A DNA stretch of 64,000 nt from Bolinopsis microptera (Eukaryota > Ctenophora > Tentaculata > Lobata > Bolinopsidae): NCBI RefSeq assembly GCF_026151205.1, contig NC_087079.1, positions 6,048,169 through 6,112,168 of the forward strand, in the 5' to 3' direction. The notes below the pieces were generated by a model. It was not told the origin of the DNA. It made no database searches and was given only the letters and a program-made list of their open reading frames with translations. This document shows, piece by piece, positions 10,443 through 21,339 of the stretch. Position 1 is the stretch's first letter. The number at the start of each line of letters is the position of its first letter. Made by a program: the position numbers and the translations under genes.

Positions 10443-10619
10443 CTTCTCTTCTGGGAACCCCTTCAAGGACATCGTCGAAGGGGAAGACCACACCTCACAT
10501 ATATTGACATCCTTCGGAAGGACACGGGGCTTGACGACAGCAAGAAGATTAACAAACTCATGCTGGATAGACAGATTTGGAAAAAAACTATCTCTGTTCG
10601 GACGTTGAAGCCGCCCTAA
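10443..10619 (+). pseudogene. C-terminal tail of a retrotransposon endonuclease/reverse transcriptase (relic)
   Basis: Plus-strand codons to the TAA at 10617-10619 read FWEPLQGHRRRGRP, then LTYIDILRKDTG, then KLMLDRQIWKK. The block W-P--G-R-RGRP-(K/L)TY-D-L--DTG------MLDR--W is a widespread tail of LINE-type polymerase ORFs in invertebrates. Upstream catalytic domains are absent, so this is a fragment. Minus-strand ORFs here (10282-10643) are its shadow. Confidence 0.6.
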
Positions 10620-10833
10620 GTCGAGTAAGTCAAATAAGAACATAACAATAAAACGTGTAGTATCAGCTGACCGGAGAGGGCCTTGGAAGACTGTTGTTAT
10701 TCTGAGACGCTATATTAACATAAATACAATCCTAAACATTAGCTTCACAGATCACGATGAAGCTAACATTACTTTCCTTGTGTATAGTTTTCTATTTATA
10801 ATTAATGTGTACTTTAAAGAGACGATGTCAGGG

Positions 10834-10910
10834 CTTTACTGGACAAAACTAAAGCTGTTTCAGTGGATCCTTACTTTACTGGACAAAACTAAAGCTGTTT
10901 CAGTGGATCC
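10834..10910. repeat. 40-bp tandem duplication
   Basis: A 37-bp sequence beginning CTTTACTGGACAAAACTAAA and ending CAGTGGATCC occurs twice with a 40-bp period, without mismatch. Confidence 0.9.
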
Positions 10911-11270
10911 CTAGTAACACGTAATATTATACATACTAATATGGTGAATGCTTTCAGATTTCAATATCACATCTTGATATCTATCATGTTCTTTGTATAT
11001 GTTTAATATTTGACTAACTGCGATGAAAACGATGGGAAAATGTTCACCAAAGTCCAGCCAACATGTTAAAAAACACTACAGATCTGCATTGTATGACAGT
11101 TTTAGAAAAGCATCACTAGAATGGTGATTTTCCGTCCATACATTAGAGAATTATACTCAGTTAGAGCCATATTAAGTATAATGGTATCCAACCAGTTACC
11201 AAGGGCCATTTCTACGAATTAACTATTTGCTACCAAATCATATTATACACTTATATACCACCTGGGAGTG

Positions 11271-11351
11271 TCAAGTACCGGTATACTTGACAGGAACATA
11301 CTACTTCAGTTCCTGTCAAGTATACCGGTACTTGACAGGAACTGAAGTAGT
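11271..11351. repeat. Overlapping perfect inverted repeats (two alternative cruciforms)
   Basis: Arms 11271-11297 and 11309-11335 are exact reverse complements (core GTACCGGTATACTTGACAGG). Independently, 11300-11322 and 11329-11351 are reverse complements around TACCGG. The middle segment can pair with either side, so two mutually exclusive hairpins are possible. Confidence 0.9.
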
Positions 11352-11430
11352 AAGTGGGACTAGTCAGGAAGTGCACCACTTCTCCATCGTGACACGGAAT
11401 TTTCCAACGTGTCAGTATTTAATATTTATC

Positions 11431-11495
11431 CACGTGACGGTATTCGCCCACGTGTCAGCATTTGCCCACGTGTCAGCATTTGCCCACGTGTCAGA
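11431..11495. repeat. 18-bp tandem repeat of CACGTG E-boxes
   Basis: CACGTG lies at 11431, 11449, 11467 and 11485, exactly 18 bp apart, in a unit ending TCAGCATTTGCC. A related ACGTGTCAG lies just upstream at about 11408. It could bind bHLH factors, but no neighbouring gene start is visible. Confidence 0.85.
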
Positions 11496-13892
11496 ATGTA
11501 CGGTCCCTGACCACTGACCAGGTAATGCTTCACAGCTATCACGTGTCAAGTTGAAGGGTCTGGTTGATTAAACTGCAGCGACTTCAGGTCGGGTTTTAAG
11601 GTGGTGGAAATATGGCTCTCCCTTTATCGATTATTGGTGGATTTGAAGCAATGTATAATAAATATAAATATTAAATATACTATCTTATTTAAGTTTTTGT
11701 GAATTTAGTGTGCCCTTAGCTGATCAGATACTTACTTTAGGTTAATCAGGTATTGCTTATGGATAACAGTTTCAAGTGCCTTCTCCTATCAATCCAGGCT
11801 TAAATATTTTTGGGGATTCTATTCAAGAAGAAAATTATAATTTCAGCGTTAAAGGTTTTCCGAAGCTTCACCATACCCCCACAATATAAGACAAATAACC
11901 CCCACCCAATCTATTTATGTACCATAAAGAAGGTGAGCTCCGATATTATTATATTATGGTCCCTGCATTTGTTAAATACTACAATGTTACACTCAGTATA
12001 GTAGTATTATATAATATAACTATAGTACATATTATAATAATATAATGGAAAATGTATAGATGACTTATAAACGTCTCTATACATTTTAATGTACTGAGTA
12101 ACTTGAGAGTTAGGTACATTACACATTTTAATGTACTGCCACAACCGATGATTCTGGTGCAAGTCTCTTTTTTCCCGTTGTTATGTGACCTTGAAAAGAA
12201 CAGATTTAAGCTCCACAAAGTAACTTATTGACAATCATTCAAAATATGCTGCACCTCCCAGTTGCGCACGTGAGCTTTGCACTATCAACAGATGTACAGA
12301 GTATGGCATACAAGATTTTAATATTTCACTTGCAACCAATCCACAGACTAGGGTAGCCACTAAAAGCCACTACAAGCCACTGCCCCATAATTTTCTAAGA
12401 AACATACATGTTAGGAGATAATGAAATGAGATGTGACGAGTCCATAATGAAAAGATAATATATATGCGCATATATAATATATATATATATGCGCATATTA
12501 CGCACATTGAGATCAAACATATTGGGTTGATGAAAACTAAATTATAATAAATGGCTAACATGTTATAAGAAATAATTAAGAATCTCGAGTAAAAGCTCTC
12601 CATTGCAATTAACATGATTTATAATTCTTATAAGCTAAATTAGTATAAAATGCGATAATACTTTCAACACTACTATATAACAAATAATTTGAGGATGTCG
12701 AAAAAGAATGTCAGTCAAGCAAGTTCGCAAGTAATGCAGCACTAATTGGAAAAGGTGTGTGGGGGTGATGCGGGGTGGCCGGGTCGTGTACTCAGAAGAC
12801 TAGCCATGGACTCCTGAAGCAAGTTGAGTAATTATCATTTTTCTACAATCAGCATCAGCACCGCCATAAACATCATCATTCAAATCCACGTCCACGTGAC
12901 CCTACCCTGACCCTACTTTTAACCCTGCGAACTTGCTTGGCTACAGTCTGGATATCCTTAAATATTTGTATATATATGATACTACTGTATGTAGTGTTGA
13001 ATTGTATGGTGACTACGGTCTGCACTTGAAATAGAAGAGCCTCAATAAAATAGCAGTTATTATAAGTAATGGTTTTGTGAACCACTGCAAATAGCAAATT
13101 TACTAAAACGTATTGATATGTAATTACTTTATTGCTCATTTAATGTATGACAAATTCAAATTTAAATTATACTTTAAATTTATACTGATATCTTTGATTG
13201 TCATAACTCTAAAAGTATTAACAGATGAATATTAATTTTTAAATGTTTAAAATTGCACTTGAGGTTTAGCTGTGCTTTTATCATTATGCTGTCCTATTCG
13301 TGTTAGAGTGAGAAGATTATTTAACCCAAGACAGTTATTCAATGGAAATCTAAAAAGTAAAGATATCCACCTGCAGTCTTGCAAAATCCCTCTCCCCATT
13401 TTTTCCCCTGTTATCTGCCTCCCCATACATTTTTTATTAAAAAATTTATATATAATACCCGCAGACTATTTACCCTTTATATGTGTACATTCATTCGGAT
13501 TTGAGATTCTAACTAATATTTGTGTGGGATTGTTTATTGATAAAGTTGAAAATTTACATTGAATTTGAATTGGTAGCCCTTCCTTACCCCAACCCCTCCG
13601 ATCCTTACCCCAGCCCCTTCCCCCTCATTGCACATTCACTCCATTTTACATCTCATCCAAAACAATTGACGTTTCGATATACTTTATTCATTTTCAATCA
13701 ACAATCGTACTTAATAACTCATTAACTAGCCTTAAATATACTGGTGATTCCTGCTAAGCTTAACGTGATCACTGATAAATTTATGTTACTCATCTCACTG
13801 CCGCCTAGCTTGTTTCAGGTTTACTGGTCTGGTTCGATGGGTCTGACCCTGGCCCCCTCCGCTCACCCCTGTACTCCGCATCCATTATCATC

Positions 13893-16058
13893 ATGAAAAA
13901 GACCGACAAGAAACTCGACAGGAGATCGGACCTCTTTAATTCCACGTCTCGAGGGTGCAAGTCAGCTGGATCCACCCCTATTTCGAGCCCAGCTTTAAGC
14001 CGAAAAGTCACTAGCAGAATACATAATAGGAACACAGAGCCAGATGCAGATCTAACATCTGATGGAGACTTTGTAGATGTAGAGAGCAACGAACCAGCAT
14101 CGATCCCAGGCACGCTACTCTCTAAGTGTCCCTGCTTTGTAGAGTCAAAGAACCCTGCAATCTTATGTGTTACTTGTAAGCAGACCTTCCATTCTAACTG
14201 TGTTAACCTTGCTGGCCTCACAGCAACTTCTCTAAAGAAGCTCAGCACTTCCTGGAAGTGCCCGGACTGCTTTATCTTTCCTTACACAAGAAGATTGAAG
14301 GAGGAGGAAAAATCCAAAGCCTTAACAGAATTCTTTAGCAATATTTCGAAGATATCAAAGTGTAATGAGGAACTCAAAGAAAGTACAACAACCATAGAGT
14401 TCTTCAACGAGCATATCAAACACCTCATACTCAAGGAGGACAGTTTCAAAGAACACTCCAAAAGAACAGAACGATTAGTAACTGGAATTGAAGATATCAC
14501 TGAAGACATAGCTTCTATCAAGGGTGTACTTACGAAAGTAAAGGAGAGTGGCTCAGCTCTTGAGACAACCAGCAACTCTCTCAAACAGGAGATTGATGGC
14601 CTGAAGGACTCTCTCAAAAATATACCTATGACAGAGCAACCTCCGACTAACAGCAGTACTTTCGATCATGTTGACAACCTGATGACCCAGATCAAAGTGC
14701 AATTGGAAAAGATCAATGATCATGTATGTCCCTCAACGTCCACACAGAACTTTGATGAAGGTGAACTACCTTACAATGAATCTATCCTTATGACCCCTAA
14801 CACTACTTCTCCTCACTTTGCTGCATCTCAAATTCCTGAAGGCCCTGCATGTGACCCTTATCTAACTTATCAGGAAGATATAGTGCCTGTTGAGCTTCAC
14901 AGCAAACTTATAAAGCTGCTGGAGGACAATAGTGCGGATTTTTCTTCGGTTGGTGGCAGCAGGGATGTTGTCTACTTTGGTGAACATGGATACTGGTACA
15001 CAGGAGCCTATCATCAGGCAAAGGAAACTCCACCGGAGATACAAGATCTTTTGGACTGTGTGCGTCCCTCTCTCCCCAATAGGAAGAGCTGGCTGAACTC
15101 TTGCCTTGTTACAAGATATACAGGCAATAGTAGCCATATCCCCCAACACTGCGACAATGAGGTTCTTATTGACCCAGAATCGGTAATAGTCACTGTGTCC
15201 CTTGGTGATGAACGCACAATAAAGTTCACACATAAGTCGACTGAAAAGTCCTTAAAGCTCAAAGATGGAAGTGTATACGTGATGTCCAGAATGTCCCAGG
15301 AAATCTGGAATCATGGTATTGAACCCCTCGCTAATGAAGAAGATGGCGAGGAATCTGAAGAGAAAACTTCTGTGAGGTACAGCTTTACCTTTAGGCATAT
15401 TGCGCCTTTCTACAAAAATAGCACAGTGTTAATTGGAGACTCAAACACTAAGTACATCAAATTTGGTAAAGATGTTGGAACTCTAGGAAAATGGGTTACC
15501 GGTAAGCGAATGTGGGCTGCTAAAATCGACGATATTCCTGCTCCCAAAGACATAGGCCCTTTTCGGAACATTGTTATACATACGGGAATCAATGATATTC
15601 GAGATGATTCCAACAGACCATCCACTAGAACACTTATTGCTAAGCTTAAGAAGAAATGTTGTGAAATTCAGCAATTTTATCCTAATAGTAAAGTTCATAT
15701 TAGTTTACTCTTGCCCACCAAATCACAGTTTGTTAACTCACGTATAGGGGAGTTAAACAGTTTAATTGTCGACATGGTTTATAATAGGAAAAACATGTTT
15801 ATTATAGATAACTCTGTACTAGGTTCTGTTAACGGATGTATGCCCTCTAAGTATGGTAGATTCTCACGTGATGGCACACCATTGGTCAATGATGTTGTTC
15901 ATCTCGGGAGAGAAGGCCTGAAAATATTTTGTATGAACATAAAACGGTGTATTGTACAACGTGGTGGAAGTCAGTCCACGGAAAGATTTAAAGGTGGAAA
16001 TGGTGACTATAGGAGTGCCCTAAGTAGGGGTAGTAGGGGTGATATCTTACCGATATGA
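13893..16058 (+). CDS. LINE ORF1: PHD finger, coiled coil, AlkB-like dioxygenase, SGNH esterase
   Basis: The 721-aa ORF is intact. Residues ~79-126 form a PHD-type zinc finger (C79, C81, C92, C95, H100, C103, C123, C126). About 135-275 is Lys/Glu-rich and heptad-like, a likely trimerising coiled coil. About 325-505 matches the AlkB Fe(II)/2-oxoglutarate fold: N-x6-Y (N402, Y409), HxD (H419, D421), the distal His (H474) and Arg in RYSFTFR (R495, R501), so iron and oxoglutarate ligands are complete. About 510-690 is an SGNH hydrolase: GDS (515-517), GxND (565-568) and DxxH (667-670), with the catalytic triad present. The C-terminus is Arg/Gly-rich. ORF1 proteins bind element RNA; AlkB could remove alkyl lesions from RNA or DNA, which is inference. 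The stop overlaps the ORF2 start (ATGA at 16055-16058). Confidence 0.9.
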   Translation: MKKTDKKLDRRSDLFNSTSRGCKSAGSTPISSPALSRKVTSRIHNRNTEPDADLTSDGDFVDVESNEPASIPGTLLSKCPCFVESKNPAILCVTCKQTFHSNCVNLAGLTATSLKKLSTSWKCPDCFIFPYTRRLKEEEKSKALTEFFSNISKISKCNEELKESTTTIEFFNEHIKHLILKEDSFKEHSKRTERLVTGIEDITEDIASIKGVLTKVKESGSALETTSNSLKQEIDGLKDSLKNIPMTEQPPTNSSTFDHVDNLMTQIKVQLEKINDHVCPSTSTQNFDEGELPYNESILMTPNTTSPHFAASQIPEGPACDPYLTYQEDIVPVELHSKLIKLLEDNSADFSSVGGSRDVVYFGEHGYWYTGAYHQAKETPPEIQDLLDCVRPSLPNRKSWLNSCLVTRYTGNSSHIPQHCDNEVLIDPESVIVTVSLGDERTIKFTHKSTEKSLKLKDGSVYVMSRMSQEIWNHGIEPLANEEDGEESEEKTSVRYSFTFRHIAPFYKNSTVLIGDSNTKYIKFGKDVGTLGKWVTGKRMWAAKIDDIPAPKDIGPFRNIVIHTGINDIRDDSNRPSTRTLIAKLKKKCCEIQQFYPNSKVHISLLLPTKSQFVNSRIGELNSLIVDMVYNRKNMFIIDNSVLGSVNGCMPSKYGRFSRDGTPLVNDVVHLGREGLKIFCMNIKRCIVQRGGSQSTERFKGGNGDYRSALSRGSRGDILPI

Positions 16059-19000
16059 CCTCAATAAACTTCAATATTACAAGAGAGAGATGTCCAGGTT
16101 GTGATAGCAATGTACTAAGCCATCATAAAATCATAATATGTGAGAGTTGCGATACAATATATCATGCCAAATGTTCTGAACAGAGTTTTAAATTTGATCA
16201 TGTTAAACAAATGTGGCACTGCAGTCAGTGTTACGCCTTCAAATCCCAAAGGTACAATCCTTTTAACTCAATTATTTATGACAAATATGATCCCAACACT
16301 GTAGAAAGAGACGAGGATATGGAGACTATTTCAAACATTCTAAAAGACTGTAGGTATTATAACATGACAAATTTCAACCGGCTGTCAAAAAACATACTTA
16401 ACCATAACAAGCCGTTTATATCTATTGTGTTTAACAACATTGATGGGAACGCATCTAACTTTGACAGCTTTATTACTGATATGAGTCAATATGATGAGAA
16501 ATTTGCAGTTATTGCGCTAGCTGAAACAAACATTAATGAGGAAAATAAAGATCTATACAAAATTGATGGTTACAGCAGTGAGTACAACTCCAAAACTGAT
16601 GGGAAAAAGAAAGGTAGTGGCCTTGGTATATATATTGACAATCAGTACCAATACAGCCGAATCGAAAAGTTATGTAAATGCTCTGACAATCTTGAAACAC
16701 TTTTCGTTGAGATCACTAACACAGAGGTTCCACAGATTGCTGGTGTTGTTTACAGGCCCCCTAGTGGTGATATTCAAGATGCACTTGCTGAGCTTGATGT
16801 GTTGATGAAATTTCTACCGTCTAATAATGTAGCCTTGACAGGTGACTTCAATGTTGATCTTTTGGCCCAGGGACGAAACATAGCTGAATTTGAACAAACT
16901 ATCTACAGTAACAATTTAATCCCTTTGATATCGATTGCCACCCATGCCAAGCCGGGTTGCAATGAAAGCTTAATTGATAATATTTTAGTGAACTCTACTG
17001 AGCGTGTGTTAGGATCTGGAATTCTTGAATCCAAGATTTCCCATCATAACCCAATCTTCTGTTTCATATCGTGTAATATTAAAGAGAGTTCAAATACTGC
17101 CAAACTTAAACCTAAGTATGATTACTGTGAGTCTAATATAGAAAGTTTCCTTAATGATATTGGAAAGGATATCTACCAATCGAACTTTTCGTATGATGAG
17201 GAAGGTTTTGAAAAATTTGTCGAAACTGTCCACGAAAAAATCGAACTGAATTTCAAAGTGGACTGTACTGCTGGTTTTCAATCAAAACGCAATAGATTGA
17301 TGAATCCATGGATCACTTCTGCGTTAATTAAATCTGTGTTTACTAAAGGCTTTCACTACAAGCGATGGAAGGCTTCGTGTACCAAAATCAACCCATTAGG
17401 TGAGGAAACTCTATATCTTAAGTATAAGGAGTATCGTTCTATCTTAAACAAAGCTATAAAATCTGCGAAAAAAGCCCACTATGGGAAAAAATTTGAACTT
17501 GCTAAAGGAAATATTTAAAAAAACCTGGCAATTGATCAACGAACTCAGGGGTAAATCTAAAAAAGATATAAAAGCATCATTCTTAATTGATGGTAGAATT
17601 GTAACTGAACGCCGTGAGATTGCCAACGGATTTAACATCTACTTCTCGTCTATTGCTCGTAATCTTAATTCAAAAGTTCAATCTTCTGTACCATCTCGTA
17701 CGGTAACTGATGGCAATTTCAATAAAACGAAGTTTAAACAATACCTCAAGGGCAGAGAAAGAATAGTGAACTCTTTTTTTCTCAGCCCCTGCGACGAGGA
17801 AGAGATAAGTAAAATTATTGGTAGCCTTGAAAATGGGAAGGCAAGTGATATCTCTGTTAAAGTCTTAAAAAAAAGAGTGTAAATTATCTGTCTGGTCATA
17901 TCTCTAGATTCTTTAATTGGTTCTTGGACAATGGGGTCTTTCCAAACAAGCTTAAAACGGGCTCTATTACACCAATTTATAAAAAAGGAGACTCACGATG
18001 CCTTGATAACTATCGACCTGTTTCTACATTACCGATATTTGGCAAAATACTTGAAAAAATAATTTATAATAGGTTATATAATTACCTCAGTGCTATGAAC
18101 GTGATTTATGATCGACAATTTGGTTTTAGAAAACAACACTCAACATCTCATGCCGTAAACTATTCTGTCAATAAAATACTTAATGAGATTGAACAGAAAA
18201 ATCATGTAATTGGAATATTTATTGATCTAAGTAAAGCATTTGACACAATTGAGCACGATAAACTCCTGCATAAACTTGAACACTATGGAGTAAGAGGTAT
18301 TGCACTAAAAACTCTTGCTAGCTATCTAACAAACCGTAGCCAAGTAACTTCTTTTCAAACTGAAAAATCGGACAAGTGTTCAGTTGAGTATGGTGTACCC
18401 CAGGGGTCAGTGTTAGGACCTCTACTATTTCTGATTTATATAAATGATATTGTGAGCTCCTCAAGTTTGGCTGAATTCGTCCTGTTTGCTGATGATACAA
18501 ATATTTTTGTGATAGGTCGTTCAGCACAGGAAGCTTTTGAAAAAGCTAATCATGTAATGAAACAGGTCAGTAACTATATGGAGTCTAACAAGTTACATAT
18601 AAATGCAGGGAAAAGTTGTTTTATGCATTTTCAGCCAGGTTTGTCAAGAGCAACACAGACCTGTGCTAGAACACGGCCCTTTAACAGGAATCTAACGATT
18701 TCAATAGATGGCAAAAAGCTAGAAAAAGTTCAATGTACAAAATTTCTTGGGGTGATAATAGACGAACAGCTATGTTGGGAACCACATCTTAATCATTTAT
18801 CTTTAAAGCTGAACTCCAGTATTGTATCGATTAAGAGAATTTGCAAATTCATTCCCAAATCTGAATATTTGAAACTATACAATGCTCTATTTATGTCACA
18901 TCTTAGCTATTGTATAAGTTGCTGGGGTGGGATCCCTAAACATAAGCTGAATAAAATCTTTGCTATTCAAAAACGATGTATACGACTGCTATTTGGTAAC

Positions 19001-19482
19001 ATTCCCAATTTTGATCATAAAGAATACTACTTAACCTGTGCACGTTCAAGAACTTATAACGAACATATGGCTAAAAAGAACTACTGTCTTGAACACACTA
19101 AACCGCTATTCACTGAGCAGAAAATTATGAACCTGGAGAATCTGCACATGTACCATACATTTATGGAGCTATTCAAAATTCTTAAATTTGATGTCCCCCA
19201 GTCGATTAAAGATCTTTTCAAGTTCTGTCCTAGAAATGAAAAAACTTCGTCTTATTGTCCCATTACTGAGGTTAGATATCTCCCAACAGAACTTTTTGTA
19301 CACCTCTACGAAAATATCTCATCCCCTATGTATTCGAAATATGTGATGCTAATGTAGATGGGATAATAATCCCGGGTTCTTCCAAAAATTCAGACTTATC
19401 AGCCTCGTCAGGTATTATTAAATCTAACCTTAAAAAGCACTTGCTATCCCTCCAAAATCGAGGTGACCCTAATATATGGTAA
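16055..19482 (+). pseudogene. LINE ORF2: PHD-like finger, APE endonuclease, reverse transcriptase; about three frameshifts
   Basis: The first frame (16055-17518) has an N-terminal Cys/His finger (CPGCDSN ... CESCDTIYHAKC ... CSQC), then an APE endonuclease (AETN, VVYRPPS, GDFNVD). The usual SDH near the end reads SHH, so a catalytic Asp is replaced. The frame breaks near 17510-17517 at ATTTAAAAAAA and continues at 17481-17882. It breaks again in an A-run near 17868-17875 and returns to the first frame for the RT: motif A (SKAFDTIEHDK), motif B (GVPQGSVLGP) and motif C (VLFADDTN). A third shift near 19340 leads to a plausible C-terminus (SNLKKHLLSLQNRGDPNIW) with stop at 19480-19482. Two breaks fall in A-runs, so sequencing error is possible as well as real decay. 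Confidence 0.85.
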
Positions 19483-20036
19483 CTAATCTATATTATATCT
19501 CAAATTCTACATCTGGTACGGCTCTGCACACATGATATCTCTCTCTGCCATGAAACATGGCTAACCTTTCAAACTATGATTTAAAACATAAACCTAATCT
19601 AAAACTCAACTGGGCTCTCCTATGTCACCAAACTAGACCAATAAGCAATTTTAGCTTAGATAATTATATTTTTCTATATTTGTATAATAAGTATTATATT
19701 GACGTAGTGGATGGTTGAGGGGGTTTCAAGCACAGGTCACTCTCAAATCCTAAAGATAAGCAGTGGCCTTCGGCACTTGAAACCTCTTCAAACCTCCCCT
19801 GATTTATTTATTATTGATATTGTTTGATTGTGCCGTAAAAATAAATATTTGTTTTATTAAAAAAAAAATATTTGTTTTATTAAAAACACATTGTAATTTG
19901 TAACGAAAACAGCAGCTTGTCATCTCCAGAGGTGCTAGGGGACCCATTTCACGATTTTACAGGACAATTTAATTAGTAACATCCAACATGATATATCTGT
20001 GTGAATCTAATATAACACAGGTTACAGTTGATATGA

Positions 20037-20063
20037 TGACGTCATAGTAACAAAGTGACGTCA
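20037..20063. promoter_or_regulatory. Two CRE octamers in tandem
   Basis: TGACGTCA lies at 20037-20044 and 20056-20063, each followed by TAG, just downstream of the LINE. They match the CREB/ATF palindrome. No promoter or gene start is visible, so they may be a small duplication without function. Confidence 0.35.
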
Positions 20064-20218
20064 TAGTTCACAAATGTTCACAAATGCCGTGCGAACTGTG
20101 ACGGATATCAATAATTAGGGAACGACCCCAAGGATTGTGAAACTACTTTGATCTTTCAGGGGACTTCTAAATAACATATTATCATGTTTCTGGATCATAT
20201 AGCTGAACATGTGTAAGT

Positions 20219-21335
20219 GTTTCAACTGCTTCAACTTTAATACTCTTAACCATAACACTGCTTCAACTTTAATACTCTTAACCTTAACACTGCTTCAACT
20301 TTAATACTCTTAACCTTAACACTGCTTCAACTTTAATACTGCTTCAACTTTAACACTGCTTCAACTTGAACACTGCTTCAACTTTAATACTCTTAACCGT
20401 AACACTGCTTCAACTTTAACACTGCTTCAACTTTAACACTGCTTCAACTTGAACACTGCTTCAACTTTAATACTCTTAACCTTAATACTGCTTCAACTTT
20501 AATACTCTTAACCGTAACACTGCTTCAACTTTAATACTCTTAAACTTAACACTGCCTTAACCTTAACACTGCTTCAACTTTAATACTCCTAACCTTAACA
20601 CTGCTTCAACTTTAATACTCTTAACCTTAACACTGCTTCAACTTTAATACTCTTAACCTTAACACTGCTGACTGCTTCAACTTTAATACTCTTAACCTTA
20701 ACACTGCTGACTGCTTCAACTTTAATACTCTTAACCTTAACACTGCTTCAACTTTAATACTCTTAACCTTAACACTGCTGACTGCTTCAACTTTAATACT
20801 CTTAACCTTAACACTGCTTCAACTTTAATAACACTGCTGACTGCTTCAACTTTAATACTCTTAACCTTAACACTGCTTCAACTTGAACACTGCTTCAACT
20901 TTAATACTCTTAACCTTAATACTGCTTCAACTTTAATACTCTTAACCGTAACACTGCTTCAACTTTAATACTCTTAAACTTAACACTGCCTTAACCTTAA
21001 CACTGCTTCAACTTTAATACTCCTAACCTTAACACTGCTTCAACTTTAATACTCTTAACCTTAACACTGCTTCAACTTTAATACTCTTAACCTTAACACT
21101 GCTGACTGCTTCAACTTTAATACTCTTAACCTTAACACTGCTGACTGCTTCAACTTTAATACTCTTAACCTTAACACTGCTTCAACTTTAATACTCTTAA
21201 CCTTAACACTGCTGACTGCTTCAACTTTAATACTCTTAACCTTAACACTGCTTCAACTTTAATAACACTGCTGACTGCTTCAACTTTAATACTCTTAACC
21301 TTAACACTGCTGACTGCTTCAACTTTAATTATACT
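20219..21335. repeat. Minisatellite (about 32-bp unit) with a 434-bp higher-order duplication
   Basis: The array is built from CTGCTTCAACTTTAATACTC plus TTAACCTTAACA, with shortened variants and some CTGACTG insertions. Landmark variants recur exactly 434 bp apart: GAACACTGCTTC at 20451 and 20885, CCTAACC at 20588 and 21022, and the AATAACACTGCTGACTG junction at 20827 and 21261. So a block of ~13 units was duplicated as a whole, recently. The minus-strand ORF at 21171-21359 is an artefact of the repeat. Confidence 0.95.
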
Positions 21336-21339
21336 GCTT

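Larger units (their letters stand above)
10620..13804. other. Gene-free stretch with several small repeats
   Basis: Contains the repeats listed at 10834, 11271 and 11431; an AT palindrome with two GCGC cores near 12460-12500; an inverted pair GCAAGTTCGCA (~12719) and TGCGAACTTGC (~12927); and a pyrimidine-rich stretch at about 13575-13640 just before the LINE. The ORFs look random. Confidence 0.4.
13805..19890 (+). mobile_element. Nearly full-length non-LTR retrotransposon (CR1/L2-like LINE)
   Basis: Two long ORFs in the order ORF1 (PHD, coiled coil, AlkB, SGNH) and ORF2 (APE endonuclease, reverse transcriptase) overlap at ATGA. PHD and esterase domains in ORF1 are known from CR1/L2-group LINEs. 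The 3' end shows no long poly(A). Instead it ends in a tandem AAATATTTGTTTTATTAAA (two copies, about 19843-19886), a 3' short-repeat ending typical of that group. The 5' limit is uncertain (a pyrimidine-rich stretch precedes ORF1). ORF1 is intact and ORF2 has few lesions, so the insertion is probably young. Target duplications were not identified. Confidence 0.9.

Noticed and set aside
11431-11495. Evenly spaced short repeats that could suggest a CRISPR array
   Set aside because: The unit is only 18 bp with no unique spacers, and the DNA is animal; it is a tandem repeat.
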